Positions 1 through 8,656 of a stretch of 37,118 nt of DNA are shown piece after piece. Origin of the DNA: an uncultured Alphaproteobacteria bacterium. GTDB taxonomy: Bacteria > Pseudomonadota > Alphaproteobacteria > MPNO01 > UBA830. The stretch's first letter is position 1; each line of letters starts with the position of its first letter. The stretch is from positions 1 through 37,118 of the forward strand of contig CAJWSW010000023.1 of the NCBI GenBank assembly GCA_913046035.1, written 5' to 3'. A program made the translations under genes and the position numbers. The notes beneath the pieces were generated by a model. The model was not told the origin of the DNA, ran no database searches, and worked only from the letters and a program-made list of their open reading frames with translations.

Positions 1-251
1 GAAATATTAGGCCATATTGCAGAAAACTTTTTGTTAATCAATAACCATTTTTCTTTATCTTCTACAGTATCATCGGTGTCGGCTTTAATTGCGTCTATAG
101 GGCATTCGGGTTCACAAACCCCACAATCTATGCATTCATCAGGATGAATAACAAGCATATTTTCGCCCTCATAGAAACAATCTACCGGGCACACCTCGAC
201 ACAATCCATGAACTTGCATTTAATGCAGGCATCGTTGACGACGTACGTCAT
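1..251 (-). CDS. fdxA: 7Fe ferredoxin FdxA (3' end cut off by window)
   Basis: This is a small soluble electron carrier that holds one 3Fe-4S and one 4Fe-4S cluster. The first 83 residues are visible. They show cysteines at 9, 12, 17, 21 and 25, followed by a second ferredoxin block with C40, C43, C46 and C50 in a CxxCxxCxxxCP pattern. The text around them ([18 protein letters not shown]) is typical of the FdxA family of alphaproteobacteria, which is usually about 110 residues, so roughly 25 residues are missing beyond position 1. The ATG at 251 is preceded by a GGAG ribosome site. The gene lies downstream of the helicase, S4 and TerB-like genes on the same strand. The redox partner cannot be told from sequence. 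Confidence 0.93.
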   Translation of the reverse strand, partial: MTYVVNDACIKCKFMDCVEVCPVDCFYEGENMLVIHPDECIDCGVCEPECPIDAIKADTDDTVEDKEKWLLINKKFSAIWPNI

Positions 252-394
252 ACCAATCTCCGTATAATATTCTCAGGCATCGCGGCCTTCACTGTTTTTC
301 CCCATGGTTAGTGCCGCTAACTTCACGGCTCAAACTCCATCTATTGGGAAAGTAGTATTTTTTAAGACACTGACCAACTATTTTATTCGGGAAT

Positions 395-874
395 CTATTT
401 GGCAGAGCTTTTATTTTTCAGTCGCGCTCGCGCTCGCGATTTGGCAATACCGCTGTCTCGGTCTTCGACATAAATAAGGCCAGCAATGCGTCTCATCAGC
501 ATTGCCTCATGAGCTTCGATCACCTCGTCAGCATATACGACTTCCCACAGCATTTCCATCAGGTGAATACGTTCGTCATAGGAAAAACCATCTTTTATGG
601 TACGCGTGAAACTAAGCAGCTGAACGGATTCCCCAGCTTCTAATTCTGCCGCTTCGATCAAAGCGTGAGCCTCTTCGTGTTCGAGTTTAAATTGGTGTTC
701 GCATAGCCATTCGATTCGATCACGCTCTTTCCGATCGAATACCGAGTCTATCGTAGCCGCATGCACTAAAAGGGCAGCTGCCGCCAGGTGAAACTCATCA
801 GGCGTGTGTGCGTGCTCCTTAGCCGCGGCGACGGATTTTCCTTCACCTAGAAAAGATTTAAAACGCTCAAGCAT
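395..874 (-). CDS. TerB-like (tellurite resistance/DUF533-type) helical protein
   Basis: This is a 159-residue, mostly helical cytoplasmic protein of the TerB-like family. The family signature is visible as acidic helices (LAAAALLVHAATIDSVFD; DERIHLMEMLWEVVYADEVI), which resemble paired metal-binding acidic motifs of TerB domains. The C-terminus is basic (RARARLKNKSSAK). The ATG at 874 gives the usual beginning MLERFKSFLG; a TTG at 895 in the same frame would add seven residues but looks less likely. Its position between the S4/helicase genes and fdxA fits the neighbourhood I recall from related genomes. In chromosomal copies like this, no role in tellurite resistance should be assumed; the function is unknown. 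Confidence 0.8.
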   Translation of the reverse strand: MLERFKSFLGEGKSVAAAKEHAHTPDEFHLAAAALLVHAATIDSVFDRKERDRIEWLCEHQFKLEHEEAHALIEAAELEAGESVQLLSFTRTIKDGFSYDERIHLMEMLWEVVYADEVIEAHEAMLMRRIAGLIYVEDRDSGIAKSRARARLKNKSSAK

Positions 875-945
875 GAGCGTGGGTATCACAAGCAAACAAA
901 AGTCGCAATCGTGTGAAAAATTTATTTTTGGCCTATGATGTATTT

Positions 946-1557
946 ATGGATTTGCCCTCGAGAAAAGCCCGACACTTTCCAGCAACTACCAGAAACCGAG
1001 CCGCCATCGCTGATGTGCTAACTCGTATATTACCGACCTCCGGTACCGTTCTGGAAATCGGCAGCGGATCTGGCGAGCACGCACTTTATTTTTCCGGAAA
1101 GTTTCCTGATCTTATGTGGCAGCCAAGTGATCCCGACCCGATAAACGTTCAGAGCATTCAAGCTTGGGCGAAGTCTGCGCAACACCCTAATTTGTGTGCG
1201 CCACTCTCGATCAATGCATCCGACGTTTTAATGCCTATAAGCGTTGCCAACGCTGTAATTTGCATTAATGTCATTCACATATCTCCGTGGGACGCAACTG
1301 AGGGGTTAATGCGCAATGCGGCCAATCTTTTGCCACCCGGCGGGCCGTTATATTTATATGGCCCGTACCGAATCGATGGCGCTCACACTGCGGAGTCTAA
1401 TGCCACGTTTGATCAATCTTTACGCCAGCAAAATAGCAATTGGGGCGTCCGGAATTTAGAGGCGGTAATTGCCGAAGCGGAAAGAAACGAAATGGCCTTC
1501 GTAGAGAGGGTCGAAATGCCTGCTAACAACCAGTCGGTGATTTTCCAGCGATCCTGA
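946..1557 (+). CDS. DUF938 family SAM-dependent methyltransferase
   Basis: This is a class I SAM-dependent methyltransferase of the DUF938 family; the substrate is unknown. The SAM-binding motif I is clear near residue 36 (VLEIGSGSGEHALYF), followed by an acidic motif (WQPSDPDP) and the family-typical ICINVIHISPW. The length of 203 residues is normal for the family. I chose the ATG at 946 because the protein then begins near the conserved RHFPATTRNR segment; an in-frame GTG at 913 would add eleven unconserved residues. It is the only plus-strand gene inside a minus-strand group. Its last 35 bases overlap the 3' end of the S4 gene tail to tail, which suggests that it was inserted there. No Shine-Dalgarno sequence is visible. 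Confidence 0.85.
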   Translation: MDLPSRKARHFPATTRNRAAIADVLTRILPTSGTVLEIGSGSGEHALYFSGKFPDLMWQPSDPDPINVQSIQAWAKSAQHPNLCAPLSINASDVLMPISVANAVICINVIHISPWDATEGLMRNAANLLPPGGPLYLYGPYRIDGAHTAESNATFDQSLRQQNSNWGVRNLEAVIAEAERNEMAFVERVEMPANNQSVIFQRS

Positions 1558-1834
1558 CTGAAGATTGAGGGGGTAACACCTTTGTGTATAATTTTTGTGC
1601 CTCTTGAGCTGGGCCACGCCGTAACCCCAAGCCTCTGATTCGGACTACATAAACCGCCCGCGCCCCTGGAAAGGTAAGCACTTGGCCAACCCGCACTCGG
1701 TAATGCGCCTTGCACACCAGTTTTCCATTTACTCGCACCTTGCCCTCCGTGCATACCTTTCCCGCAAGCGTGCGACTTTTGAAGAACCTAGCCCGCCATA
1801 GCCATATATCTAGGCGGATACTGTCTTGATTCAC
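1523..1834 (-). CDS. S4-domain RNA-binding protein (Hsp15/HslR-like)
   Basis: This is a small RNA-binding protein with one S4 domain, similar to heat-shock protein Hsp15, which binds stalled 50S subunits carrying nascent chains. The 103 residues begin with IRLDIWLWRARFFKSRTLA, followed by GKVRVNGKLVCKAHYRVRVGQVLTF, the two halves of an S4 domain (about residues 6-70). The GTG start at 1834 overlaps the TGA stop of the upstream helicase gene in a GTGA, so translation is probably coupled. The basic, Lys/Arg-rich tail common in relatives is not evident. The C-terminus instead runs into the antisense of the DUF938 gene end, which may have replaced the original tail. Confidence 0.85.
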   Translation of the reverse strand: MNQDSIRLDIWLWRARFFKSRTLAGKVCTEGKVRVNGKLVCKAHYRVRVGQVLTFPGARAVYVVRIRGLGLRRGPAQEAQKLYTKVLPPQSSVRIAGKSPTGC

Positions 1835-4371
1835 GTTAGCTTGAGATCGCGCAACTTGGCGAATGGGGAAGTTTCATCAAACTTTTGATGCTCGCTGTTT
1901 TTTCTTCGATTATTACCAGACCCTATCGGCTCCTTCTCAGCCCTACTTTTTTGTCGCTCCCTCTTCTTCGTTCTTGGGCGCCCCGCCCACCTCCAGGTCA
2001 ATTTTTCACCTCTTTCCTCTGCTACGTATCCTAGCGCTTCAAATACAGGGCGGGCGTCTTCCATTGAAAGACCCAACAGATTTAGCTCAGTCGCTCCAAT
2101 CTCCAAGTTGCCAGAACGAGACTGTCGTTGCAGGTCACCTGCCAACCGGTCCAAGACATCAACCCTAACCGCCCTCTTACCAAGGCATGAAAAACCGCAA
2201 GCCGTAAGGTAATCTTGCTCATTGTCGTCACCCACCGGTATCGTCACCAAGCCGGCTCCGGGCAGGGCGGCGGGCGGTTTCTCGTTGAACAGCGACCACA
2301 AGAGCGCCCGCCATTTTACAGCCCTCGGTTTAACCAGAGCGGGTACGAATAGCGTTTCTGGACCGATACGCACCCCTGAGGCACGCAATGCAGAACGATT
2401 TTCCTTCGACATGTCGCGCAATTCGCCGAGCACGCTGGCTCGCGGAATAGACCCGAGCCCCCCGACTATTCGGTAGGCAAGCCCACGAGCTAAACCCTCC
2501 AGCGGCGCATTCCTAAGGTAGACTAGACGCTCCAAGGCTTCGGCCACTTGGGATTCAATCCAATCCACCAGCCGTTTATGCATGCGCTCGCGTTGACCGC
2601 CAGATAGATAGTCGTTAGGCAGGACAACCACGCGAGGCGTAATAATGTTCGCGCCTTTTAAAAGGCTTGCCACTACAGACCCTGACCAAAAAATCGCACC
2701 TCCCTGATCGATAGCGAACTCTCTATCAGGTGCTACACAAAACGCGTTTACACGGGGAGAAAGCGCCTCACGTAAAGCCTTGTTTACGGCAGTCATTAAC
2801 GTCGTGCGGCCAGATGCTGCGGCGCTAGGATCGGGAACAAAACGAAATCCTTCCAAATGGCCAACAAAAACGCCCCCGACCTCTACGTCTCCTCTCTCTC
2901 CGACCACAGCATCGAAGTTATCACTATCCCGCATCCGGGTAAGTGCGGCGGCGCGCCGATCGACAAAACGCTGAGTGAGGCTGTTGTGCAGGGCATCCGA
3001 AATCTTGTCTTCTAATTCTCGCGTCCGCGCCTGCCAAGTTTGCGAGTCTCTTAGCCAATCAGAACGGTGCGAGATGTAAGTCCAAGTGCGCACATGAGAA
3101 ATCCGAGCCATTAAAGTGTCAATATCGCCATCGACCCGGTCAAGCTGCGCAACCTGTCTCGCCACCCAGTCCGTTGGCAAAAAATCAGTGTCGCTGAGTT
3201 CGCGGAATATTTTTCCCAACAGATTTGCGTGCACATCCGCCATAGTTTTCCGAAAATCCGGAATTTGACAAACCTCCCATAACAAACGGACCGAGTCAGG
3301 CGTAGTTGCTCGCCTTGCGACCGTTTCATCACGAAGTAAATTAACCAACGCAATTTTGTCGTCCGCGTCCCCCGTACGCCGCAGCTCAGCGCGCAAGGAC
3401 GGAACCTCTAGGGATTTAAGCAATCCTTTTCCTGATCGAAAGTCTAGATCCGAATTCCGCCAGTAAATTCCCGTCAAAGGCTCAAAACTGTGTTTTTCAA
3501 TTGCAGTGATGACATCGTCGCCAAAAGAACCCATCTCACTTATCGGCCCAAAAGTGCCGTCGGACATGTACCTGCCCGCACGGCCTGCAATCTGAGCAAT
3601 TTCAGATGTTGCAAGGTTCCTGTAATTGCGACCATCGAATTTCCGTTTTCCAGCAAAGGCAACATGGTCGATATTCATATTCAACCCCATACCAATAGCA
3701 TCAGTCGCTACTAAATAATCGACCTCGCCGCCTTGATACATCTCTACCTGTGCATTGCGCGTGCGCGGACTGAGCGCACCAAGGACTACAGCAGTGCCAC
3801 CTCGCTGTCGCCGCATCAATTCAGCTATCGCATAGACCTCGTTTATTGAGAAAGCAACGATAGCAGTGTGGCGCGGCAAACGTGTGATCTTCTGCGCGCC
3901 AACATAGGTCAGCTTAGAGAGCCTCGGACGACTCTTAAATTCCGCGCCAGGCACCAACTGCTTGATAACACGCTGAATGGTATCCGATCCGAGGAACAGC
4001 GTTTCTTTGGTGCCTCGTGCTCTTAACAGGCGATCAGTGAATACGTGCCCACGTTCCGGATCGCCACACATCTGAATTTCATCAATTGCCAAGAATTCTA
4101 CGTCACGATCGAGCGGCATCGATTCCACTGTACAGATAAAATACTCCGCGCTAGTCGGAATAATCTTTTCTTCGCCGGTAATAAGCGCCACTCGTGCCGC
4201 GCCTTTTTTTGCGACTACTCGATCGTAATTTTCCCGCGCCAGAAGACGCAGAGGAAACCCGATCATTCCATTTACATGACCAAGCATGCGCTCGATTGCA
4301 TAATGGGTTTTGCCGGTATTGGTGGGGCCGAGTATAGCCGCCACGACGGGCTGCTGTTCCACGCCAGACAT
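1831..4371 (-). CDS. SUV3-like ATP-dependent RNA helicase
   Basis: This superfamily 2 helicase of 846 residues is related to mitochondrial SUV3, the RNA helicase of the mitochondrial degradosome. The Walker A motif is GPTNTGKT at residues 15-22, the Walker B/DExx box is DEIQ at 97-100, and motif VI reads QIAGRAGRY near residue 265. A long C-terminal part is followed by a very basic tail (RPRTKKRERQKSRAEKE) that ends in FAKLRDLKLT. RNA unwinding is inferred from the family; a bacterial role in RNA turnover is likely but not shown here. It is the first gene of a minus-strand group with the S4 gene (GTGA overlap) and is divergent from htpG across about 110 bases. Confidence 0.9.
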   Translation of the reverse strand: MSGVEQQPVVAAILGPTNTGKTHYAIERMLGHVNGMIGFPLRLLARENYDRVVAKKGAARVALITGEEKIIPTSAEYFICTVESMPLDRDVEFLAIDEIQMCGDPERGHVFTDRLLRARGTKETLFLGSDTIQRVIKQLVPGAEFKSRPRLSKLTYVGAQKITRLPRHTAIVAFSINEVYAIAELMRRQRGGTAVVLGALSPRTRNAQVEMYQGGEVDYLVATDAIGMGLNMNIDHVAFAGKRKFDGRNYRNLATSEIAQIAGRAGRYMSDGTFGPISEMGSFGDDVITAIEKHSFEPLTGIYWRNSDLDFRSGKGLLKSLEVPSLRAELRRTGDADDKIALVNLLRDETVARRATTPDSVRLLWEVCQIPDFRKTMADVHANLLGKIFRELSDTDFLPTDWVARQVAQLDRVDGDIDTLMARISHVRTWTYISHRSDWLRDSQTWQARTRELEDKISDALHNSLTQRFVDRRAAALTRMRDSDNFDAVVGERGDVEVGGVFVGHLEGFRFVPDPSAAASGRTTLMTAVNKALREALSPRVNAFCVAPDREFAIDQGGAIFWSGSVVASLLKGANIITPRVVVLPNDYLSGGQRERMHKRLVDWIESQVAEALERLVYLRNAPLEGLARGLAYRIVGGLGSIPRASVLGELRDMSKENRSALRASGVRIGPETLFVPALVKPRAVKWRALLWSLFNEKPPAALPGAGLVTIPVGDDNEQDYLTACGFSCLGKRAVRVDVLDRLAGDLQRQSRSGNLEIGATELNLLGLSMEDARPVFEALGYVAEERGEKLTWRWAGRPRTKKRERQKSRAEKEPIGSGNNRRKNSEHQKFDETSPFAKLRDLKLT

Positions 4372-4410
4372 TACAACAGAATGGCGAGGGAAAGAACACC
4401 TGACAAGGGG

Positions 4411-4439
4411 TTGAAATCTTCATCATCACGCAGCATATC
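4411..4439 (+). promoter_or_regulatory. Candidate htpG promoter, possibly heat-shock sigma
   Basis: TTGAAA (4411-4416) and CATATC (4434-4439) are separated by 17 bases, ahead of a strong AGGAG ribosome site. The TTGAAA element and a CATAT-type -10 resemble alphaproteobacterial RpoH promoters, which would suit an Hsp90 gene. This is pattern matching only. Confidence 0.35.
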
Positions 4440-4480
4440 CTTTGGTAAATCTCGATCGAGCAATCAGGAGCAAATAGCCA

Positions 4481-6358
4481 ATGGCCGAAGAAAAACTGCG
4501 TTTCGAAACCGAGGTCTCCCGTCTTCTCCATATTGTAGCTAATTCTCTATATAGCCAAAAAGAGATTTTTCTGCGCGAGCTCATCTCTAATGCTTCAGAC
4601 GCATGCGACCGTCTTCGCTATGAGGCGTTAACAGATCCAAAACTTTTAGGTGACGACACAGAATTTCGTGTCCTCGTGTCAGTCGACAAGAAGGCTCGTA
4701 TGCTTGAAATTTCCGATAACGGCATCGGCATGAACCGAACATCGCTGATATCGGATCTTGGCACGATTGCGAGGTCTGGAACGTCGGCTTATCTAGAGGA
4801 ACACGGACAAGGCGACGATGCTGATTTAAATACCATCGGCCAATTCGGAGTGGGTTTTTATTCGGCATTCATGGTTGCTGACGAAGTCGAGGTAATAAGC
4901 CAACGTGCCGGAGATGAACAAGCATGGCGCTGGTTATCAGACGGCACCGGAGAGTTTACTATCGCAGAGGGCAACCGAGACGGTCGCGGCACCACTATTC
5001 GATTAAAAATGCGAAAAACTGATGAGGAATATCTGGATAACTCTAGATTGCGTCAAATTATAAAGACCTATTCGGATCACATCGCGCTTCCCATAGTGAT
5101 GACCGGGGACGATGGTGAAGAAACCGTTAATGAAGCATCAGCATTATGGACACGGCAGAAGAAAAACGTCACAAAGGAGCAGTATACAGAGTTTTATCGC
5201 CACGTTGGTGGCTTCGACGAGCCTTGGCTGACGGTCCATTGGCACGTAGAGGGAAAGCTGGAATACCGCAACCTTTTATATGTGCCCTCGGCAAAACCCT
5301 TCGATCTTTTTGACCCCAGTCGAAAACACGGCGTACGATTGTACGTCAAGCGGGTGTTTATCACTGACGATGCAGAAAATCTCGTGCCGGCATGGCTTAG
5401 ATTTCTGCGCGGAGTAGTCGATTCTGAAGACCTGCCGCTTAACGTGAGCCGCGAAATCCTTCAAGACAACCCGACGATTGCACGTATGCGCTCGACTATC
5501 GTCAAAAGAGTGCTATCAGAGTTTAGAAAAAAAGCTGAAAAAAAAGCTGACGAGTACAAATTGTTCTGGGACAATTTTGGTCCGGTGATTAAAGAGGGTC
5601 TGTACGAAGACTTTGAAAACCGAGATGCAATACAAAAGATTGTCCGCTTCTACTCCACAACGGGTAATGACGATCTTGTCAGTTTAGACGACTACGTAGG
5701 CCGGATGAAGAAAGGGCAGGATGCCATTTACTATATTTCTGGCGAGGAACTCGATGCGGTGCGTCGAAGTCCACAATTGGAGGGGTTTGCCGCGAAGGGA
5801 ATCGAAGTTCTGCTGCTAACAGATGCAGTCGATGAGTTCTGGATTCCCGCTGTTGGAATTTACGAGGGGAAACCATTCAAATCAGCTACCCGGGCAGGCG
5901 CAGACCTCGACAAAATTGAAACCGATATTGAAGAGGACTCTGTAAAAGATGAGGATAATTCCCCGGAAAAAGGTAAGGTCGACGCTCTTATCGCAATGTT
6001 CAAACTTACCCTAAATGACGAAGTGAAGGACGTCCGAGTTTCAGAACGCCTGACCGACAGCGCCGTATGCTTGGTTTCAGATGAAGGCGATATGGACCTG
6101 CGGGTCGAACGCATGCTAAAGCAGCAAAATCAACTCCAACAATCTTTTAAACGTATACTAGAAATTAATCCGCGGCATGCGCTTATCACCGCGCTCGCGC
6201 AGTCGGTTGGAAAGGAGGGGGCTGGCGAAAAGGTCGAAGAAGCCGCCCGGCTTTTGCTCGATCAAGCTCGCATTATTGAAGGCGAACAAATACCCGACCC
6301 AACCGCTTTCTCTCGGCGCCTAAACACCGTAATGGCCAGCGCTCTTCCTGTCGAATAG
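4481..6358 (+). CDS. htpG: Hsp90 chaperone HtpG
   Basis: This is the bacterial Hsp90, a cytosolic ATP-dependent homodimeric chaperone that remodels client proteins together with DnaK. It has 625 residues, the normal size. The N-terminal GHKL ATPase domain (about 1-220) contains ELISNASDACDRLR with the catalytic Glu33 and Asn37, then DNGIGM and the lid and glycine motif GQFGVGFYS. The middle domain carries the LPLNVSRE segment and its arginine. The C-terminal dimer domain ends after the INPRHALI motif. The ATG at 4481 has AGGAG nine bases upstream. It stands alone on the plus strand, with its own candidate promoter and a hairpin terminator at 6400-6431. Confidence 0.98.
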   Translation: MAEEKLRFETEVSRLLHIVANSLYSQKEIFLRELISNASDACDRLRYEALTDPKLLGDDTEFRVLVSVDKKARMLEISDNGIGMNRTSLISDLGTIARSGTSAYLEEHGQGDDADLNTIGQFGVGFYSAFMVADEVEVISQRAGDEQAWRWLSDGTGEFTIAEGNRDGRGTTIRLKMRKTDEEYLDNSRLRQIIKTYSDHIALPIVMTGDDGEETVNEASALWTRQKKNVTKEQYTEFYRHVGGFDEPWLTVHWHVEGKLEYRNLLYVPSAKPFDLFDPSRKHGVRLYVKRVFITDDAENLVPAWLRFLRGVVDSEDLPLNVSREILQDNPTIARMRSTIVKRVLSEFRKKAEKKADEYKLFWDNFGPVIKEGLYEDFENRDAIQKIVRFYSTTGNDDLVSLDDYVGRMKKGQDAIYYISGEELDAVRRSPQLEGFAAKGIEVLLLTDAVDEFWIPAVGIYEGKPFKSATRAGADLDKIETDIEEDSVKDEDNSPEKGKVDALIAMFKLTLNDEVKDVRVSERLTDSAVCLVSDEGDMDLRVERMLKQQNQLQQSFKRILEINPRHALITALAQSVGKEGAGEKVEEAARLLLDQARIIEGEQIPDPTAFSRRLNTVMASALPVE

Positions 6359-6399
6359 TGACCAAAAATTCACTTTGGTTTTCAACGGTCAACTATACT

Positions 6400-6431
6400 A
6401 AACGCTGCCTGAACTCCGAATCAGCGTTTTT
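6400..6431 (+). terminator. Rho-independent terminator of htpG
   Basis: A perfect 8-bp inverted repeat, AAACGCTG (6400-6407) and CAGCGTTT (6422-6429), has a 14-base loop and ends in five Ts. It starts 42 bases after the htpG stop and lies before the end of the convergent folC gene. Confidence 0.6.
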
Positions 6432-6444
6432 GAGACAGCGCAAT

Positions 6445-7746
6445 TTAATCAGTTGAGGATGTGGTGGCTAAAAACTGACCAGCTAAATACAGGGAACCGC
6501 AGACAAGAATCCTTCCTCTCGGTCCCTTTACAGCTGTCAACACCGCGTCTGCCGCTGATCTCGCCGTCCTGCTCTCCAGACCCGCAGTCTCTGCTACTGC
6601 GGTGATTTCAGTGGGCTTATAAGCCTCTATTGTATTTGGCAGGTCGATGGCGATTAGGCGGTCCGCATGTTTTAAAAGCGGCCTCAGGAAACCCTCCAAA
6701 TCCTTGTTAACCTGCATTGCGCAAATCAGCACGAGCGGAACGCGTGACCAGGATCCGACAGCTTCTGCTAAAACAGCGCCTGCAGCGGGGTTATGGCCGC
6801 CGTCGAGCCAGAGCTCCCACCCACCGGGCAATGCCTCGACAAATTTACCGCTCGAGAGGCGCTGAAGACGGCCCGGCCATGACGAACTTGATACTCCTTC
6901 CGAAATTTCAGCAAACCCAAAAGCGCCTGGCCGCCAACATTGCATCGTTGCGATTGCAGCCCCAGCGTTATGGCTCTGATGGGCGCCCACCAACCCGATA
7001 TTCGGCAAATGGAATTCACTGTCTCCATCATGATAAAACATACCTTTAGCAACTGGCCCGCTTGTCCAATTTTTGCCAAATATGGAAAGCGGTGCGTTAA
7101 TCTCCCTCGCCCTAGCCTCAATTACTTCCAAAGCCTCCGGTTCTTGTGGCGCGACGATACACGGAACGCCGGGTTTCAGAATGCCTGACTTCTGAAACGC
7201 AATCTTCGCGATCGTGTCTCCTAAAAAATCCATGTGGTCTAATGAGACAGGCGTGATAACGGTCGCTGCCGGCGCCTGCAGCACATTGGTTGAATCGAAC
7301 CGGCCTCCAAGCCCAGTTTCTAGAAGCAGCAAATCTGCTGGCCGCCTCGAAAAAGCAAGGAATGCCGCAGCCGTAGTGATTTCAAAAAAAGTTATTGGCG
7401 CGCCGTCATTAACAATCTCGCATTCTTCAAGGATCGACAAAAGCGTTGCATCGTCAATTGGAATACCATTCAGCAAGATACGTTCATTAAAACGCACGAG
7501 ATGTGGCGAAGTGTAAACGTGCGCAGTCAGGCCAGCCGCACGCGCTATTGCATGCATAAACGCAATCGTTGACCCCTTACCATTAGTCCCGGCAACGTGA
7601 ATAACCGGCGGTAAAAACCTCTGTGGGTGACCTAGCGCACTAAGCAAGCGCTCCGTTCTGCCTAGACCGAGATCAATCAACTTCGGGTGAAGCGATGTTA
7701 ACCTTTGGAGAATAAAATCAGTCAGTCGTGGGGACCTTTGGGTCAT
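6445..7746 (-). CDS. folC: Bifunctional folylpolyglutamate/dihydrofolate synthase
   Basis: FolC adds L-glutamate to dihydropteroate and to folates, in an ATP-dependent reaction of the Mur-ligase type. The P-loop VAGTNGKGS is clear, followed by TSPHLVRFNERI, the metal/ATP site region SLDHMDFLGDTI, and the Mur-ligase C-terminal domain with LDGGHNPAAG. The protein is 433 residues from the ATG at 7746, close to family size; this start has a GGGGAAAG ribosome site and gives MTQRSPRLTDFIL. The frame stays open further upstream into accD but without family similarity. The gene overlaps the end of accD by 29 bases, is the last gene of the long minus-strand array, and converges on htpG. Confidence 0.95.
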   Translation of the reverse strand: MTQRSPRLTDFILQRLTSLHPKLIDLGLGRTERLLSALGHPQRFLPPVIHVAGTNGKGSTIAFMHAIARAAGLTAHVYTSPHLVRFNERILLNGIPIDDATLLSILEECEIVNDGAPITFFEITTAAAFLAFSRRPADLLLLETGLGGRFDSTNVLQAPAATVITPVSLDHMDFLGDTIAKIAFQKSGILKPGVPCIVAPQEPEALEVIEARAREINAPLSIFGKNWTSGPVAKGMFYHDGDSEFHLPNIGLVGAHQSHNAGAAIATMQCWRPGAFGFAEISEGVSSSSWPGRLQRLSSGKFVEALPGGWELWLDGGHNPAAGAVLAEAVGSWSRVPLVLICAMQVNKDLEGFLRPLLKHADRLIAIDLPNTIEAYKPTEITAVAETAGLESRTARSAADAVLTAVKGPRGRILVCGSLYLAGQFLATTSSTD

Positions 7747-8656
7747 TTCTTTCCCCGACCAAATCATAGCTCTCTTGGGTAGTTTGACCCCCGCCACCCT
7801 CAGGCGTCCTTCTCCGCAATAAATCAATAATTTGGCCTAGGGTTTTCGCTACATTGTGTCTTTCAACCACCATGTCGATCATCCCGTGATCGAGAAGGTA
7901 TTCAGCGCGCTGAAATCCTTCTGGCAGTTTCTCGCGGATCGTTTCCTCGATTACGCGGGCACCAGCAAAACCAACGATAGTGCCCGGTTCAGCCAACGCG
8001 ATATCACCCAACATAGCAAAGGACGCCGACACACCACCGGTGGTCGGGTCAGCTAGCAAAACAATGTAGGGAAGCCCCGCTTCTTTGACCTGTTGAACCG
8101 CTATGGTCGTCCGAGGCATTTGCATCAGCGAAAGTATGCCTTCTTGCATGCGAGCTCCACCCGACGATGGGACAACGACAAACGCGGCTTCTTGGAAGAC
8201 AGCGAGCTGCGCGCCCGCGACGATGCCGTTGCCGACTGCAATTCCCATCGACCCACCCATAAAAGAAAAGTCAAATACTGCGACAACTGTCTTATGCCCG
8301 TTGATCGCTCCGTGAGCGACTATAATAGCATCATTACCACCTGTGGCATTGCGTGTTTCCTTCAATCTGTCCGAATACCGTTTGCGATCCCTAAATTTCA
8401 AGGGATCAGTAACGTTTTCTGGGAGCTCGATTTCAGTAAATTCGCCTCGATCAAATAACGTTTCCAGCCTCTTTTTCGCGCCAAGGCGCATATGATGGCC
8501 ACAATTTCTGCAAACTTTAAGATTTTCCTCTAGGTCTCGATGAAAAAGCATCTGCTCACAGGACGGGCACTGCACCCAAAGATTCTCCGGTACATCTGAC
8601 TTAACACCCACAAGCGACCGAATCTTCGGGCGTACGTAATTACTTATCCAATTCAC
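7718..8656 (-). CDS. accD: Acetyl-CoA carboxylase carboxyltransferase subunit beta
   Basis: AccD is the beta half of the carboxyltransferase that moves a carboxyl group from biotin carrier protein to acetyl-CoA, giving malonyl-CoA for fatty-acid synthesis; it works as an alpha2beta2 complex with AccA. The 312 residues show the N-terminal zinc ribbon with C30, C33, C49 and C52, and then the crotonase-like carboxyltransferase fold with GGSMGIAVGNGIVAG and the oxyanion-hole region PTTGGVSASFAMLGD. The GTG start at 8656 overlaps the trpA stop as GTGA, indicating coupling. The order trpA-accD-folC is a common one in proteobacteria. Confidence 0.97.
   Translation of the reverse strand: MNWISNYVRPKIRSLVGVKSDVPENLWVQCPSCEQMLFHRDLEENLKVCRNCGHHMRLGAKKRLETLFDRGEFTEIELPENVTDPLKFRDRKRYSDRLKETRNATGGNDAIIVAHGAINGHKTVVAVFDFSFMGGSMGIAVGNGIVAGAQLAVFQEAAFVVVPSSGGARMQEGILSLMQMPRTTIAVQQVKEAGLPYIVLLADPTTGGVSASFAMLGDIALAEPGTIVGFAGARVIEETIREKLPEGFQRAEYLLDHGMIDMVVERHNVAKTLGQIIDLLRRRTPEGGGGQTTQESYDLVGERNDPKVPTTD

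Noticed and set aside
4045-4542. Plus-strand open frame running into htpG
   Set aside because: It is antisense to the helicase P-loop region and overlaps the htpG start in another frame; it has no recognisable domain.
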